Shown piece by piece: positions 36,040 to 46,977 of a DNA stretch of 64,000 nt (its first letter is position 1; the number at the start of each line of letters is the position of its first letter). The position numbers and the translations under genes are program-made. Source of the DNA: Owenia fusiformis. Its lineage: Eukaryota; Annelida; Polychaeta; Sabellida; Oweniidae. Location: assembly GCA_903813345.2 (NCBI GenBank), contig CAIIXF020000011.1, forward strand, positions 21,933,754 through 21,997,753. The letters run 5' to 3'. Under the pieces are notes generated by a model. That model was not told where the DNA came from, made no database searches, and saw nothing but the letters and a program-made list of their open reading frames with translations.

Positions 36040-39000
36040 TGGTAGTATTCGGGTTTCATAGTGTCAAATTGCGACAAACGAGTATTTTTGTCGCCGCAAA
36101 TGCAAGATTTTTAATTCCAAAATGAAAAAATAAACAAAATTCGCAAATTACCATTAAAACAGCCAACATCGTAAAACGTATTGATGTATTTCCAAATCCT
36201 GACTTCAATCGTGAGTTTTAATATTTCAAAATTTCAGCATCATCCACCAAGCTCATCCACGCGCGGTTTTCACCACATAGATGTCTTTCACATATATGTT
36301 TTGAAGGTAGCGTTTTGAATAGTTAAATGAAAACACACTTCATCGGTAACAATCATAAGAAATCTCCCTCAAAATGCCATATTGTATATTTTAGTATCTA
36401 GGTACTGCGTACCATTTCTGAACATTTAAACTTGAGTAAATCACGAAAAGAAAAATTTTACATTTACTGTTCTGTTCCTTTCACGCTCTGCTAAATTAAT
36501 ATCCACTTCGATGCGTGCAACCTATCTGTTTCTTGTTCCTCATCGATAGAGAAAGTTTACTTAGACAGAATGTAAATGCAGATAAAAACAAGATATTTGT
36601 CGTGGATAATCCTGTAAATATCCTGACCATCGATTGGTAATTACAAATACATTATAAACATAACCGCGTATGTGTCGATTCCAACATTTGCGTCAATTTC
36701 CATTCGATTTTAATATCATTCTAAATGAGCACCTTGTCCAATTTGCCTGGCAAATTTATTCCATTTCGTTAATACCCAAGATAAAGTATAATATTTTTCT
36801 TGCGTATATGAACACTTTGGTCAATCGAAGAATTTCAAATCTAGAAACAGCATTGGTCAATTAATCAAATCTGTGCATCCATTTCTTAGACTTTATTAGA
36901 CTTCGTAAGCCTGAAGCTTTACATGGAAATGTCTGCTATATTTATATTAATCGCAACGTGGAAAAACACTAGACTAAAAGCTCGTCCTGTTCAAGTATTC
37001 CATCAGATAATCTGATAGCATACACACAGTAATACAATTGTACTCGTCTACTAGATATTTATCAAGATTTGTGTTTCTGCGTTTACATCGAGCTCTTGTG
37101 TTTATTTATTCAAGATTTTTCATTCACAATTTATTATTAAAATTGTTGATTTTTTGAAATACTTCTTTCCTGCATCCCTTTGTCGGCATTTGTGACAACC
37201 GTCAAAACGCTCCAGAATCAATCAGACAAATCAGAAGTTTATATGCACAGTTCCATGGATCCATTGTTGCTTGTGTAACATTCCATTATTACTCACTTGT
37301 CAGTTTTTCACCAAAAAAATGTAAAAAATCTATTTTTGAAGCATAGCTATACTCAAGGCCTGGTCAAGACACAGTGCTGGATCGTTCAAATCAATTCAAA
37401 CCAGTAATTGAATCACACGACTTTATGGTCCATTATGTAAATTTTATTTCTACATTGAGCATAAAGAAGATAGTCAAGTACTGTTATATTCAATAAAATG
37501 CAAAGATTGCTTTGATAAAGTCATTGTCCTTAATGAGTTGATTGTATCTTGACAGTGAACTGCTTTCAAACAATGTACTATTTATGTCCATTGTCATGTA
37601 CGCGATAAGGAAAGAACATTACTTTTATGTATCGTCGATGTTTAGTTATCTTAAATGCTACTTTTCAATATAAATCTGAACATACACAATTATTTAATCT
37701 TCTGAACGTGTTCATGGACGTATACTCAGCGAGATTATAAAACCCAACGACTGAGGCCCGGGAATACAAGTCCATAAGTGTTATTATATATTCTTATAAA
37801 TTGTTATTCAAAATCCAGAGGTTCATCAATAACTGCCTTGACTGATTTTCTGAAGTGAAAGACGTCCTAATTTTGCGACTTGGAAAATGGAAAAGACTCG
37901 TGAATCAATCACAAATTGAGCAGTGTAGAGATGTAGAAAATAATACATAAAATATATATACGAAAAATACGAAAATTTTAGCATAAACCTTAGCACATAA
38001 AATAGTCCGTACAAAATGCTTTGAGAAATTATTTATGAGGAGAGATTATACATATTCTACGGAATACGTTTACCATTAAATTGTTGTTTTCAATGAAAAA
38101 ATATTCGATAATTCAAGGCTTGGCATGTCCAATATTCTCTTTGAATGTCCGAGTTTTGCCAGTCGGGATAATTGGCGGTTATCAATTTCTTATACAAATC
38201 TATATTTATTCATATATCGATTGTATGATTGTCCCTGTTCATGAATACTTTTTGTTCACTAATAAGTGTTTCAGCTTTCAGCGTCTTGCAAAAATCATAC
38301 ATTTCTTTGATAGTTCCAACAACTATACTATTTATTATTGAGGATTTTCCCATAACATTTAGGATGAAGAAAATATCCTAGTCAGACATTATGAATGTTT
38401 CTATACTAAGGAAAATGGAGAATCTAAAAATGAGATGAAATGCTCGATTTGTGTCTATCATTTTCATCGTTTGAGGTTGCACTGCATATACGTGTATTAT
38501 ATGCTATCTTATTGTACACTCCCCTCCATTAGTTAGGCAACTGTAAGTCCCCCTTTGAATCACTTATCAAAGTCTATTTATGTTTGGCGATTTAAAAGAT
38601 GTCAAATGTCACAACTATTGTATTTCAGGAACAAAACTAAGATTCAAACATTCAAAGAAAATTAAGAAAATTTTATGGGGGAGGGGTGTATCTTGCAAAT
38701 TAAGACTGAAAGTTACCTTCACTTACGAGCCATTGATTGGCCAAGAGATATCACGTGATCTAAATACACATCTATTATCAAGTATAGGAGGATTTTCCAC
38801 TCATAGCCATGTCGAGAAAGTATCTTTTCTGAGATAACGATGCATTCTTTAATCAATGATCCCTTGGAAGTAACATGGAAATGCCAGCAAGACAACTTTA
38901 TCTCTTTATAAACCCTCTTCGATCTTTTGTGTAATCCATGCGAAAATGCATTTGTTCAGAGTTCTGAGAAGGAGCTTCTGCTGTTATGTATTAGAAATAG

Positions 39001-40290
39001 ATTTCCACATCGTGGTTGTACGTCTCAAGAAGAGATTTAGATCTGGGACTTACTGACTTGTGCGATCTTATAATTGAATGGAATATCCGTAAGAGTTGTT
39101 CTGCAAATTACAAAGGGATTTATTTACATATTAATCACTGATTGTAAGTCTTGATAATTAAATAAATAACTAAAATAAATGACATGATAAATTGGTTATT
39201 AAAATTTAATATTAAAACGTAAAGACGGTGAAATTATATAACACTTTCCCCATTTGTTATCACATATTCAAAGACATTCCAAAATGCACATTTTGCACTT
39301 GATATTTATGATGGCAAAGCATAAAATCAATAGTAGGTCAAATGTACGTTTTACACATTTTTCATAATTTCATGGGCCCCATATCATGATAAACATTCTA
39401 ATGAATTAATATGGGCAAGTTTCAAAAGGATAGGTATCGATATGGTGAACTGAATTCAACAATGTTTTTCTCTTAAACCAATTATTGAAAATATTCCTTT
39501 TTTGTTCCTTTCTACCAATTCTTGAGAATGAAATAAAATGTCTTTCCGAACCTTGTTGGAACAAAATAGCATATACAACATTTTCTTGGACCTCTCAATA
39601 TTATAGTTATACAAAGGAAATTTTGGTTGATTTTACAAAAAGTATGCAAAAGTATGCAAAAACAAAATCCCCCGAAATAGATGAAAATTAAGATAACCCT
39701 TTAATTTCATTAACAAGATACTTTTTTAAATTCAAACAAACTTTCATTTGTACAATTACAATATTGAGAGACCTAAACACGTTGTGTTTATGTCGTTTTG
39801 TTCCAATGAGCTTCTAGGGATAGATGTTTCATTTCATTCCGAACATATGATACCAAGAACAAAAGAAGTGTCTGATGTGTTTTCTAAAACAATATAGAGA
39901 AAAGTGTATAAATATATTTCAAATTAAGAAGAAGAAGATGACCATTAAATTGACGATTTGTAAAATTTTCAGAATGTTTTGATGACTGGTTTAAGAGAAA
40001 CGCGTGTTCAAAAAGTTCACAATATCGATACCACTCCTTTGTATTTCTTTTCGCCGCAGAGATAAATTTTCCACTTTAGAAATACCCGTAATATTTGTCC
40101 AGTCATTTGGTTTAAGAAGATTATGATCTCATCGAAATATATATGCAAACAAAACACAAGTGACATTAAAGAAAACAAATTGCTCTTAGTTAAGCATATT
40201 CCAAAGATTAACGATCTTATGAATTAACGTGTTAGAGATGTTCTAATTAATAATGTCCGTTCTCTCACTTATCAGTTCTTAGTCACTCGA
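36040..40290. other. AT-rich desert without a recognisable gene
   Basis: About 4.2 kb with only short random frames (for example 36670-36864, 37826-38014, 38081-38341 and 39485-39691). I found no conserved domain, splice chain or RNA gene. The only structured item is the small MITE at 38517-38688. Confidence 0.5.
38517..38688. mobile_element. Internally deleted copy of the TA-flanked MITE
   Basis: Left end CACTCCCCTCCATTAGTTAG and right end GGGGGAGGGGTG with TA at both junctions, related to the 600-bp element at 27258 but only 172 bp long. Confidence 0.55.
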
Positions 40291-40297
40291 CGGTTTT

Positions 40298-40440
40298 ATG
40301 ACTGTTCGATTCTCAAGAGAGTATCAAGAGATACATGTGATCCTTGGACCACATACAATGAAAATAATGAAACTCTTCTGCATTTCACTAATTGTATTAT
40401 ACGCTGTAAATGCTGTTTTTGGTAAAATTAATGCAAACAA
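40298..40440 (+). other. Possible orphan signal-peptide exon
   Basis: An open frame whose internal ATG (40367) begins a good secretory signal: MKLFCISLIVLYAVNAVFG, with a plausible splice donor TTTTG|GTAAAA just after it (about 40421). Downstream the frame continues only into a MITE (40457-40554), and no partner exon is visible on the plus strand before the window's next genes. Either a lone first exon or chance. Confidence 0.2.
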
Positions 40441-40456
40441 GGCATTGACATGCAAA

Positions 40457-40554
40457 ATGTCACCACCTGCCATTTGTTACAGACGCCGACCGCCGAACCC
40501 CGTCCACAAAATGATAGGAAACTATAACAATGTCACCACTTGTGGTGGTGACAT
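40457..40554. mobile_element. ATGTCACCAC-family MITE
   Basis: 98 bp: ATGTCACCACCTGCCATTTG at the left and the perfect hairpin TGTCACCACTTGTGGTGGTG plus ACAT at the right. The interior has GACGCCGACCGCCGAAC-type sequence, shared with the copy at 17592. Confidence 0.75.
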
Positions 40555-41087
40555 AAAAACTTAATATAATGTAGGCAGGGGGAGTCATCTAATCTGAGCA
40601 TACATAAACGATTTGGTATAAAAATCGAAATCTCGAGTTTTGGACATTCTTTACAAAATACAAAAGGAAACGTTTAAATACTCGTTCCATTCATATCCAT
40701 ATTTGCCCAAGAGTAGAGAAATTAAGAAGTTATTATATTATATATTAGAGTTCGATGTGGGTCTGTTCCCCTCCCTCTAAAAAGTCCCAAGACGTTTTTA
40801 TTTTCAATATTTTTCATAGATCATCCTAAAACGCCATTTACTTGACATGCGAATCCAGAAAGGCACCTCGTATTATTAGCGACCTCTTTAAAAAACAATA
40901 TAATTAATTGACTAATTGACTACTACCAGACTATTATATATTAACTGAATCTTAAGTTGTATGAACATGTTTTAAATTAAATCATATTGACCCATCAAGT
41001 TATGACTTTGATGTCAAACATGATATCGCTTTCAATGAATGCTCAATGGATTTCTACAGACTTACATGTCCAAGCTATTTTTTAAAG

Positions 41088-43703
41088 TCAAGCTTTATGT
41101 TCATCATCGTCTTGTAACTTGCCATTCAGAACAACTGAAATGGATTGTTTAATTATTAAAGCAACGTCAATTGCCTCTCTTTCCGTCATGAATGGAAATA
41201 TAGAAATACTGAAGATCGTTCTTGATAGTTTCTCAGCTACCGGACACGGCATCTTAACACACGCTATGTTGTCGAATACATCTTGTTGATGTAGAGGTTT
41301 GGGCCAATATATGCGCGTCTTCAACCCTACCAACTCTAGCTGATCCCGCAAAGCATCCCGGCTGATCTCACCAACAATCATAGTGTACATGGCAAAAACA
41401 TGGGCATTCTCGGCTGTTGGGGAAGGTAACGTCAACACTGACGCCTCGTCGCTGAGGTATTTCTTGTAGATTGCTGCAACGTCTCTTCTAGATTGCAGAG
41501 ACTTCTCAAAGGTTTTCATTTTGGTCAGGATGATACCCGCTTGCATTGTATCGAGCCTTGAATTCACGCCGAGAATCTTGTGTTCATCTAAGCTTGCTTG
41601 ACCATGATTGGCTATCATTCTCATCGTTCTCGCAAGGGTGATGTCACTGGTGAAAATAGCACCACCGTCACCATAGCAACCTAGTGGTTTGGTAGGGAAG
41701 AAACTGGTGCATGCAATTTTGGTAAGACTACCGCTGCGTCTGCCGTTTTTCGTTGCACCAAAACTCTGAGCAGCGTCCTCAATCAGCGTAACATCTTGGC
41801 GTCCAGTGGACTGTAACAGCGCGCTGATATTATCAAAGTCCGCAATCAAACCAAACAAGCTCACGCCGATTATAACTTTCGTTCTGGATGTCAACGCATC
41901 TTTTATGAGGTCAACATTGACGGTGAAGGTTTCGGCAGTGATATCAACAAATACAGGTATAGCTCCCAACAGACACACGACTTCAGCTGTAGATATGAAC
42001 GTCAAGCTCGGAACAATGACTTCATCTCCATTGGTCACGCCCAGTGCCATTAAAGCCACTTGCAAAGCATCCGTACCATTCCCAACTGTAATACAATGTT
42101 CCACACCAACGTAATCTGCCAAAACTGATTCCAGCTCGCCAACTTCAGGACCTTGTATAAACTTTCCCTCTTGTAATATACGCCGAGTCGTGTTGGCGAT
42201 CTCCTCTCCAATTTCCTTCCTTTCTGAAGCGAGAGTGAACATTGGCGGAAATTGTTGTGGACTGTTTTTCTCTTTTGTTGTTGTGCAGTCCTCTTCGGGC
42301 CAAGACATATCTTCCTCGCTGATATTACTGTTAACGGACGAGACAGACTTTGATCGGCAACTTTCAGTTGGTGATTTTTCTAATTTATCAAATGGAACAG
42401 GGCTGCAGTCAAGGCTACTGACATTGAGCGTGTGTGCATTGGATTCGTCAGTCGGGAAACGATTGGTGATTTCCCCTCTTTTATTGACCCAGCCACGCAG
42501 TTTAGCTGGATTACCATACACCAAAGCATAATCGGGAACATCTCTGGTCACTACAGCGCCTGCCCCGACCATACAGTATTCTCCGAGTCGAACACCACAC
42601 ACAATGGTCGCATTAGCCCCTACGGACGCTCCTTTACACACTCTTGTTGGGGTGTATGGGCGCACAATTGCTGGGTCACTTCGGGGTAGAAAATCATTGG
42701 TAAAGACCATGCTGGGACCAAGGAAAACATAATCCTCGATAGTGACACCATCATACACACTGACGTTATTCTGTATCTTTACGTTGTTTCCGACAATGAC
42801 ACCCACACCAGTAAAGACATTAGCACCAATGTTACAATTATTCCCTATCGTCGTATTCTCAGATAAATGACTGAAATGCCATATTCTTGTTCCATATCCG
42901 AGAGTAACATCATGGTCTACAACTGCAGTTTGATGAACAGTTGCCGGCTTTCCCGTCAGCTTTGCCACGTGATCGTGAACTTCGTCCCTATCTTCATGAA
43001 CAGCCATATCCTTGGATTGTTTCCTCTCATCAACTAGCTTCAGAAATGATAACAAACGTTGGGCTAGTCGAAACACACGACCAAAGTCGGGTATGTTGGA
43101 CACCCCGTCGCCTGTGTCACAACTTGGTACCTGCAGGTTTCTTGAGAATGTAAAGGCTGCAATGATTCGGTCACTTGCTTTCTCGTATAAGGCAATACAT
43201 CCATCATCACTTTTTGGTTTCATCAAGTCCCATACTATAATGCCTTCTTCGAACACCATTTCAAACACATGTTGCTCATCTGCATTCAACCAAGTTGCAT
43301 GTAGTTCAAACACAGCGTTGAGAGTGTCGGCAGAATGGCTAAACTTACAACGTACGATAGCAGAATCAGTCAACCCAGCCCCCAAAACACCAGAATATAT
43401 TGCTTCCATGGATGATTCCTCAATATTAAATCCCGCAATCTCGAATAGTTGAATCGCAAAAACAATATCGGGATTACATAAACTCCAAATCGGGTCAGAA
43501 TTTGTCGGAAAATTTCCATTTCCAAAGTGCTTGCCAGATATTTTTCTTAATCGGCCTAGCTTGCATTTGTCTGTCCACATTTTGAGAAAGTTCAGAGATT
43601 TTTGTCGATGTGCTGTCTGCATCATCATGGCAACGGTCGCTTTCGTCACTGCGAGGTTGGTTAACACATCCACGTCTGATTCGCATATTCTTGGAGAAGC
43701 CAT
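41088..43703 (-). CDS. Fused oxidoreductase C-domain/acetyltransferase/aminotransferase
   Basis: One uninterrupted ORF of 871 codons with a strong start context (AGAATGG). Residues 1-235 match the C-terminal substrate domain of Gfo/Idh/MocA sugar-nucleotide dehydrogenases (LGRLRKI, then [15 protein letters not shown]); the NAD-binding Rossmann half is absent and the usual His of the APHD motif is replaced. Residues 250-408 are a left-handed beta-helix acyltransferase of the WbpD type (hexapeptide repeats such as [22 protein letters not shown] and [11 protein letters not shown]; end [12 protein letters not shown]). Residues 410-485 form a Ser/Thr-rich linker. Residues 487-860 are a full DegT/DnrJ/EryC1 (WbpE-type) aminotransferase: [16 protein letters not shown] (cofactor Asp643), [15 protein letters not shown] (PLP lysine Lys672), PKPLHQQ. 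In bacteria these steps make 3-acetamido sugar nucleotides such as UDP-diacetamido-uronic acid. The DNA is visibly richer in GC than its surroundings. A bacterial origin is inferred. A cytosolic location is likely, as no signal peptide is seen. Confidence 0.9.
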   Translation of the reverse strand: MASPRICESDVDVLTNLAVTKATVAMMMQTAHRQKSLNFLKMWTDKCKLGRLRKISGKHFGNGNFPTNSDPIWSLCNPDIVFAIQLFEIAGFNIEESSMEAIYSGVLGAGLTDSAIVRCKFSHSADTLNAVFELHATWLNADEQHVFEMVFEEGIIVWDLMKPKSDDGCIALYEKASDRIIAAFTFSRNLQVPSCDTGDGVSNIPDFGRVFRLAQRLLSFLKLVDERKQSKDMAVHEDRDEVHDHVAKLTGKPATVHQTAVVDHDVTLGYGTRIWHFSHLSENTTIGNNCNIGANVFTGVGVIVGNNVKIQNNVSVYDGVTIEDYVFLGPSMVFTNDFLPRSDPAIVRPYTPTRVCKGASVGANATIVCGVRLGEYCMVGAGAVVTRDVPDYALVYGNPAKLRGWVNKRGEITNRFPTDESNAHTLNVSSLDCSPVPFDKLEKSPTESCRSKSVSSVNSNISEEDMSWPEEDCTTTKEKNSPQQFPPMFTLASERKEIGEEIANTTRRILQEGKFIQGPEVGELESVLADYVGVEHCITVGNGTDALQVALMALGVTNGDEVIVPSLTFISTAEVVCLLGAIPVFVDITAETFTVNVDLIKDALTSRTKVIIGVSLFGLIADFDNISALLQSTGRQDVTLIEDAAQSFGATKNGRRSGSLTKIACTSFFPTKPLGCYGDGGAIFTSDITLARTMRMIANHGQASLDEHKILGVNSRLDTMQAGIILTKMKTFEKSLQSRRDVAAIYKKYLSDEASVLTLPSPTAENAHVFAMYTMIVGEISRDALRDQLELVGLKTRIYWPKPLHQQDVFDNIACVKMPCPVAEKLSRTIFSISIFPFMTEREAIDVALIIKQSISVVLNGKLQDDDEHKA

Positions 43704-43715
43704 TCTAGAACGCTC

Positions 43716-44234
43716 CGAACGTGTTCACCGATGTGATAGATTTCAGCCTGCCCCGAACGTGTTCACCGATGCGATAGATTTCAGCCTGCCCCGAACGTGT
43801 TCACCGATGCGATAGATTTCAGCCTGCCCCGAACGTGTTCACCGATGTGATAGATTTCAGCCTGCCCCGAACGTGTTCACCGATGCGATAGATTTCAGCC
43901 TGCCCCGAACGTGTTCACCGATGCGATAGATTTCAGCCTGCCCCGAACGTGTTCACCGATGCGATAGATTTCGGCCTGCCCCGAACGTGTTCACCGATGC
44001 GATAGATTTCGGCCTGCCCCGAACGTGTTCACCGATGCGATAGATTTCAGCCTGCCCCGAACGTGTTCACCGATGCGATAGATTTCAGCCTGCCCCGAAC
44101 GTGTTCACCGATGCGATCGATTTCAGCCTGCCCCGAACGTGTTCACCGATGCGATAGATTTCAGCCTGCCCCGAACGTGTTCGACGATGCGATATAGATT
44201 TCAGCCTGCCCCGAACGTGTTCACCGATGCGATA
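43716..44234. repeat. 38-bp minisatellite, about 13.5 copies, at the fusion gene's start
   Basis: Tandem array with unit beginning GAACGTGTTCACCGATGCGA and ending TCAGCCTGCCCC. The anchor GAACGTGTTC recurs every 38 bp from 43717 to 44213. Copies are almost identical (occasional gatgtg/gatgcg, cag/cgg); one near the far end is 40 bp. The array starts 13 bp upstream of the ATG of the minus-strand fusion gene, so it must form its 5' UTR or proximal promoter. Each unit contains ACGTG, a core shared with bHLH-PAS sites. Confidence 0.95.
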
Positions 44235-44239
44235 AATAA

Positions 44240-46360
44240 AGAAATAATTCCCACAGTTAAGCCCAATTGCTGCTTTGAATTATGATATCTGGATTTTAAT
44301 AACAGTTTTATAGTCAGAGGCAGTGAAAATGTAAGTTCATAAAACATAAAAATGAGATATTAAATGATAACGGTTCAATAACGGTGATATCTCGAGATGA
44401 CATCTAGCCCAATGACATACTTTGATGGACAAGAACCGTTTTCGTAACAAAATGTCGCAGCTGATGAAGGTGCGATTCTATTTTTTTCATGGTTTATCGA
44501 GATGAAGGCAGAATCTCAACGAACATTTTGGCAAAACGTATGTCAGCATCATATGTTTAAGAAAATCTAAACGTTTGTGCGAAAATGGTTAAAAACGGTT
44601 AAAATCTGAACTTCTAACCGTTCCGTTTACGTAATAATTAAGAAAACTATTTTGATCATTCTGGCACCTCGTGTGCCAACAAGGTCTTGAAGATTTTGCG
44701 TGAACTCGTGAAAAAGATCGTTCTTTCGAGATTTCGCCATTTTGTTCCGAAACGGATTAATTTCATCGTTGCGAAGGCCAGTGTACAATTTTAAAGGTTT
44801 TGACCCTAATTCAAACTTTGCTTTAATAGGCTAGAAGCATCTGGTTTAGATGAAGTATATTCAATACACTAATTTATAAAAAAAGATGCGTTTCATATTG
44901 ATATTCAGAACCTGGAAAAGATAATGTGCATGAAAAATTAATTTCAATAATTGAAAAAAATATTTGTAGTGAGTGGTCAGTTCACATTTTTTTAAAAATG
45001 GGCGAAAAAGTGTCAGAAAATACATAAATATTGAAAATGAAGGGGATAAATAGCCAATGTAAGATAAGGTTCATTGGTGGTCATTTCTGTAGTTAGAATA
45101 GAGTCAAGTGTTTCGAACAATAATTAAATGAACGTCGTTAAGAGCAATATATGCTTTCAACCATAACCAATATATTTTTTGTTTATTAATCATGCATTTT
45201 ATTACAGATTGTATCTTTGAAATGAACACAGTACATAAGTTGCCTAGGCCGTTTTCTGCCAAATGGAATTTGATTTGATAATTGTTTAGTATACATGTTC
45301 TAGTGTCTCGTGAACAAGGGTGATGGTGCCCAAAGTGAAAAGGAATATTTTACCTTTATTTTCAAGGTCACGCCACCTATGTTATTTAGGGACGTACGGT
45401 TGTTATAAACACTTTATAAGTATCATTTCGTTGTCGAAAAATTGTTTCACCAAATGCAATAATGAATTTGTTGATGACACAGCACTTTAAATTGGCTTTA
45501 ATAAGATAATGAAAAATGTTTTATATGTGGGCCTACAATAAATATTATCATGCTGCAGGTTAATTGGAACTAAAAAGAGCAAAGCCACAGAGTTGCAAAT
45601 CCTAACAAACTATCCTTGAATCTGAAATATGTCACAATTTTATGTTAAAAACCCTCAACAATATTGAACAATACTGCAATCTAGTCTAAAATATCCTTGA
45701 ATTGAGTATTAAATGTAGTCATACTTGGAAGAGATCTCCGAAGTACTGCAAGTTCCGCCATCACGTGGCCATTTTGAGTTAATGAGGTACGAATCAGAAA
45801 AACTGTAATATAAGACGAAAATTTCTCAGTTCTTGAGCAGGGCTCCCTATGTCCCTAAGGAATCAGCATATAAAATCTGAACCAAATCCCTCAACTGGTA
45901 TTTGAGTTTGTGAAAAAAAAAGTTGCCAAAAATGGCCGCCATTTCGACGGCTTTTTTATATCCATATGAACTTTACACATTGTCATCATGAAAATTCCTT
46001 TTTTGAGCAGAGTTCAATGTCATCATCTATGGAATCAGCTTTAAAAAGACGAAATAACTAAAACTGATAATTCCTACAAAAGAAGTAGGGTCAACACGAG
46101 AACGGCCAGCTAAATATCAATATTATCATGCTCAGAGAACATCAATATATTCAGCAGAATCTAGGATTTTTAGCTCACATGGTGAGCTTTTGCAATCACT
46201 CACTTGTGGTATTATATAAGCACGAGTTACACCACCTCCCAATTTAAGAAAAAAATAAGGGGTATCGAAATTGTCCCAGTTCAGATCTATTTCTGGCAGT
46301 GCCTGGTGATAATTATGCAATAATGCCATCTTTTGAGTCGTCCTTACAAGACATTACATG
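44240..46360. other. Spacer, no gene seen
   Basis: AT-rich and non-repetitive by eye. The open frame at 46132-46329 (-) has no family likeness. Confidence 0.5.
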
Positions 46361-46364
46361 CAAA

Positions 46365-46468
46365 ATGTCACCACCTGCCATTTGTTAGACACTGAATGAC
46401 GAACGACGAACACCAACCGCTGCGAAAAAAGGAAGACTACAACAATGTCACCACTTGTGGTGGTGACA
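46365..46468. mobile_element. ATGTCACCAC-family MITE
   Basis: 104 bp, ATGTCACCACCTGCCATTTG at the left and the hairpin TGTCACCACTTGTGGTGGTG plus ACAT at the right. It lies about 510 bp downstream of the NOLC1 stop codon. Confidence 0.75.
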
Positions 46469-46977
46469 TAATAATGATGTAATATATATACAAGATACAT
46501 GTTTGTAAATTGACTTTATTTTCGTATATATAAGTACATTAAATTGAAAACATGTACGCAAATTATCGTACTGCGAATTCTAAAATCAAAAATTTATTAA
46601 GAGCATGTTTTAACATGTTATTTAACAGATTTTAAATTCTTGCCATACCATTTATAATTTTAACCTATACATGTACTCAAAATATATATGCTATTTTATA
46701 TTTTATCTTACTCTTGAATGCCACATTAATCATGGCATCAATTTCAATCTCCATCTCATAAAACATATCTTTGTATTTTCCTACATAAGAGACACTATGC
46801 AACAAATCTGTGTCTCATGTGCTCAGTATTATACATCTTGTAATACATTTCTGTTTTTTTTTCTTATTTATACAGTGTCTCCAAGCCATTCTTTTGGACA
46901 ATAGACAATACAATTTATAATCCCAGTGTTCAATATTAGTTTTTCCATTTCCTCATTATAATCCCCTCTAAACATAA

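Noticed and set aside
41806-43452. Plus-strand frames opposite the fusion gene
   Set aside because: Short antisense shadows with no domain; the minus-strand frame has three recognisable enzyme domains.
43716-44234. CRISPR-like array
   Set aside because: The 38-bp units are directly adjacent with no unique spacers, in an animal genome; it is a minisatellite.
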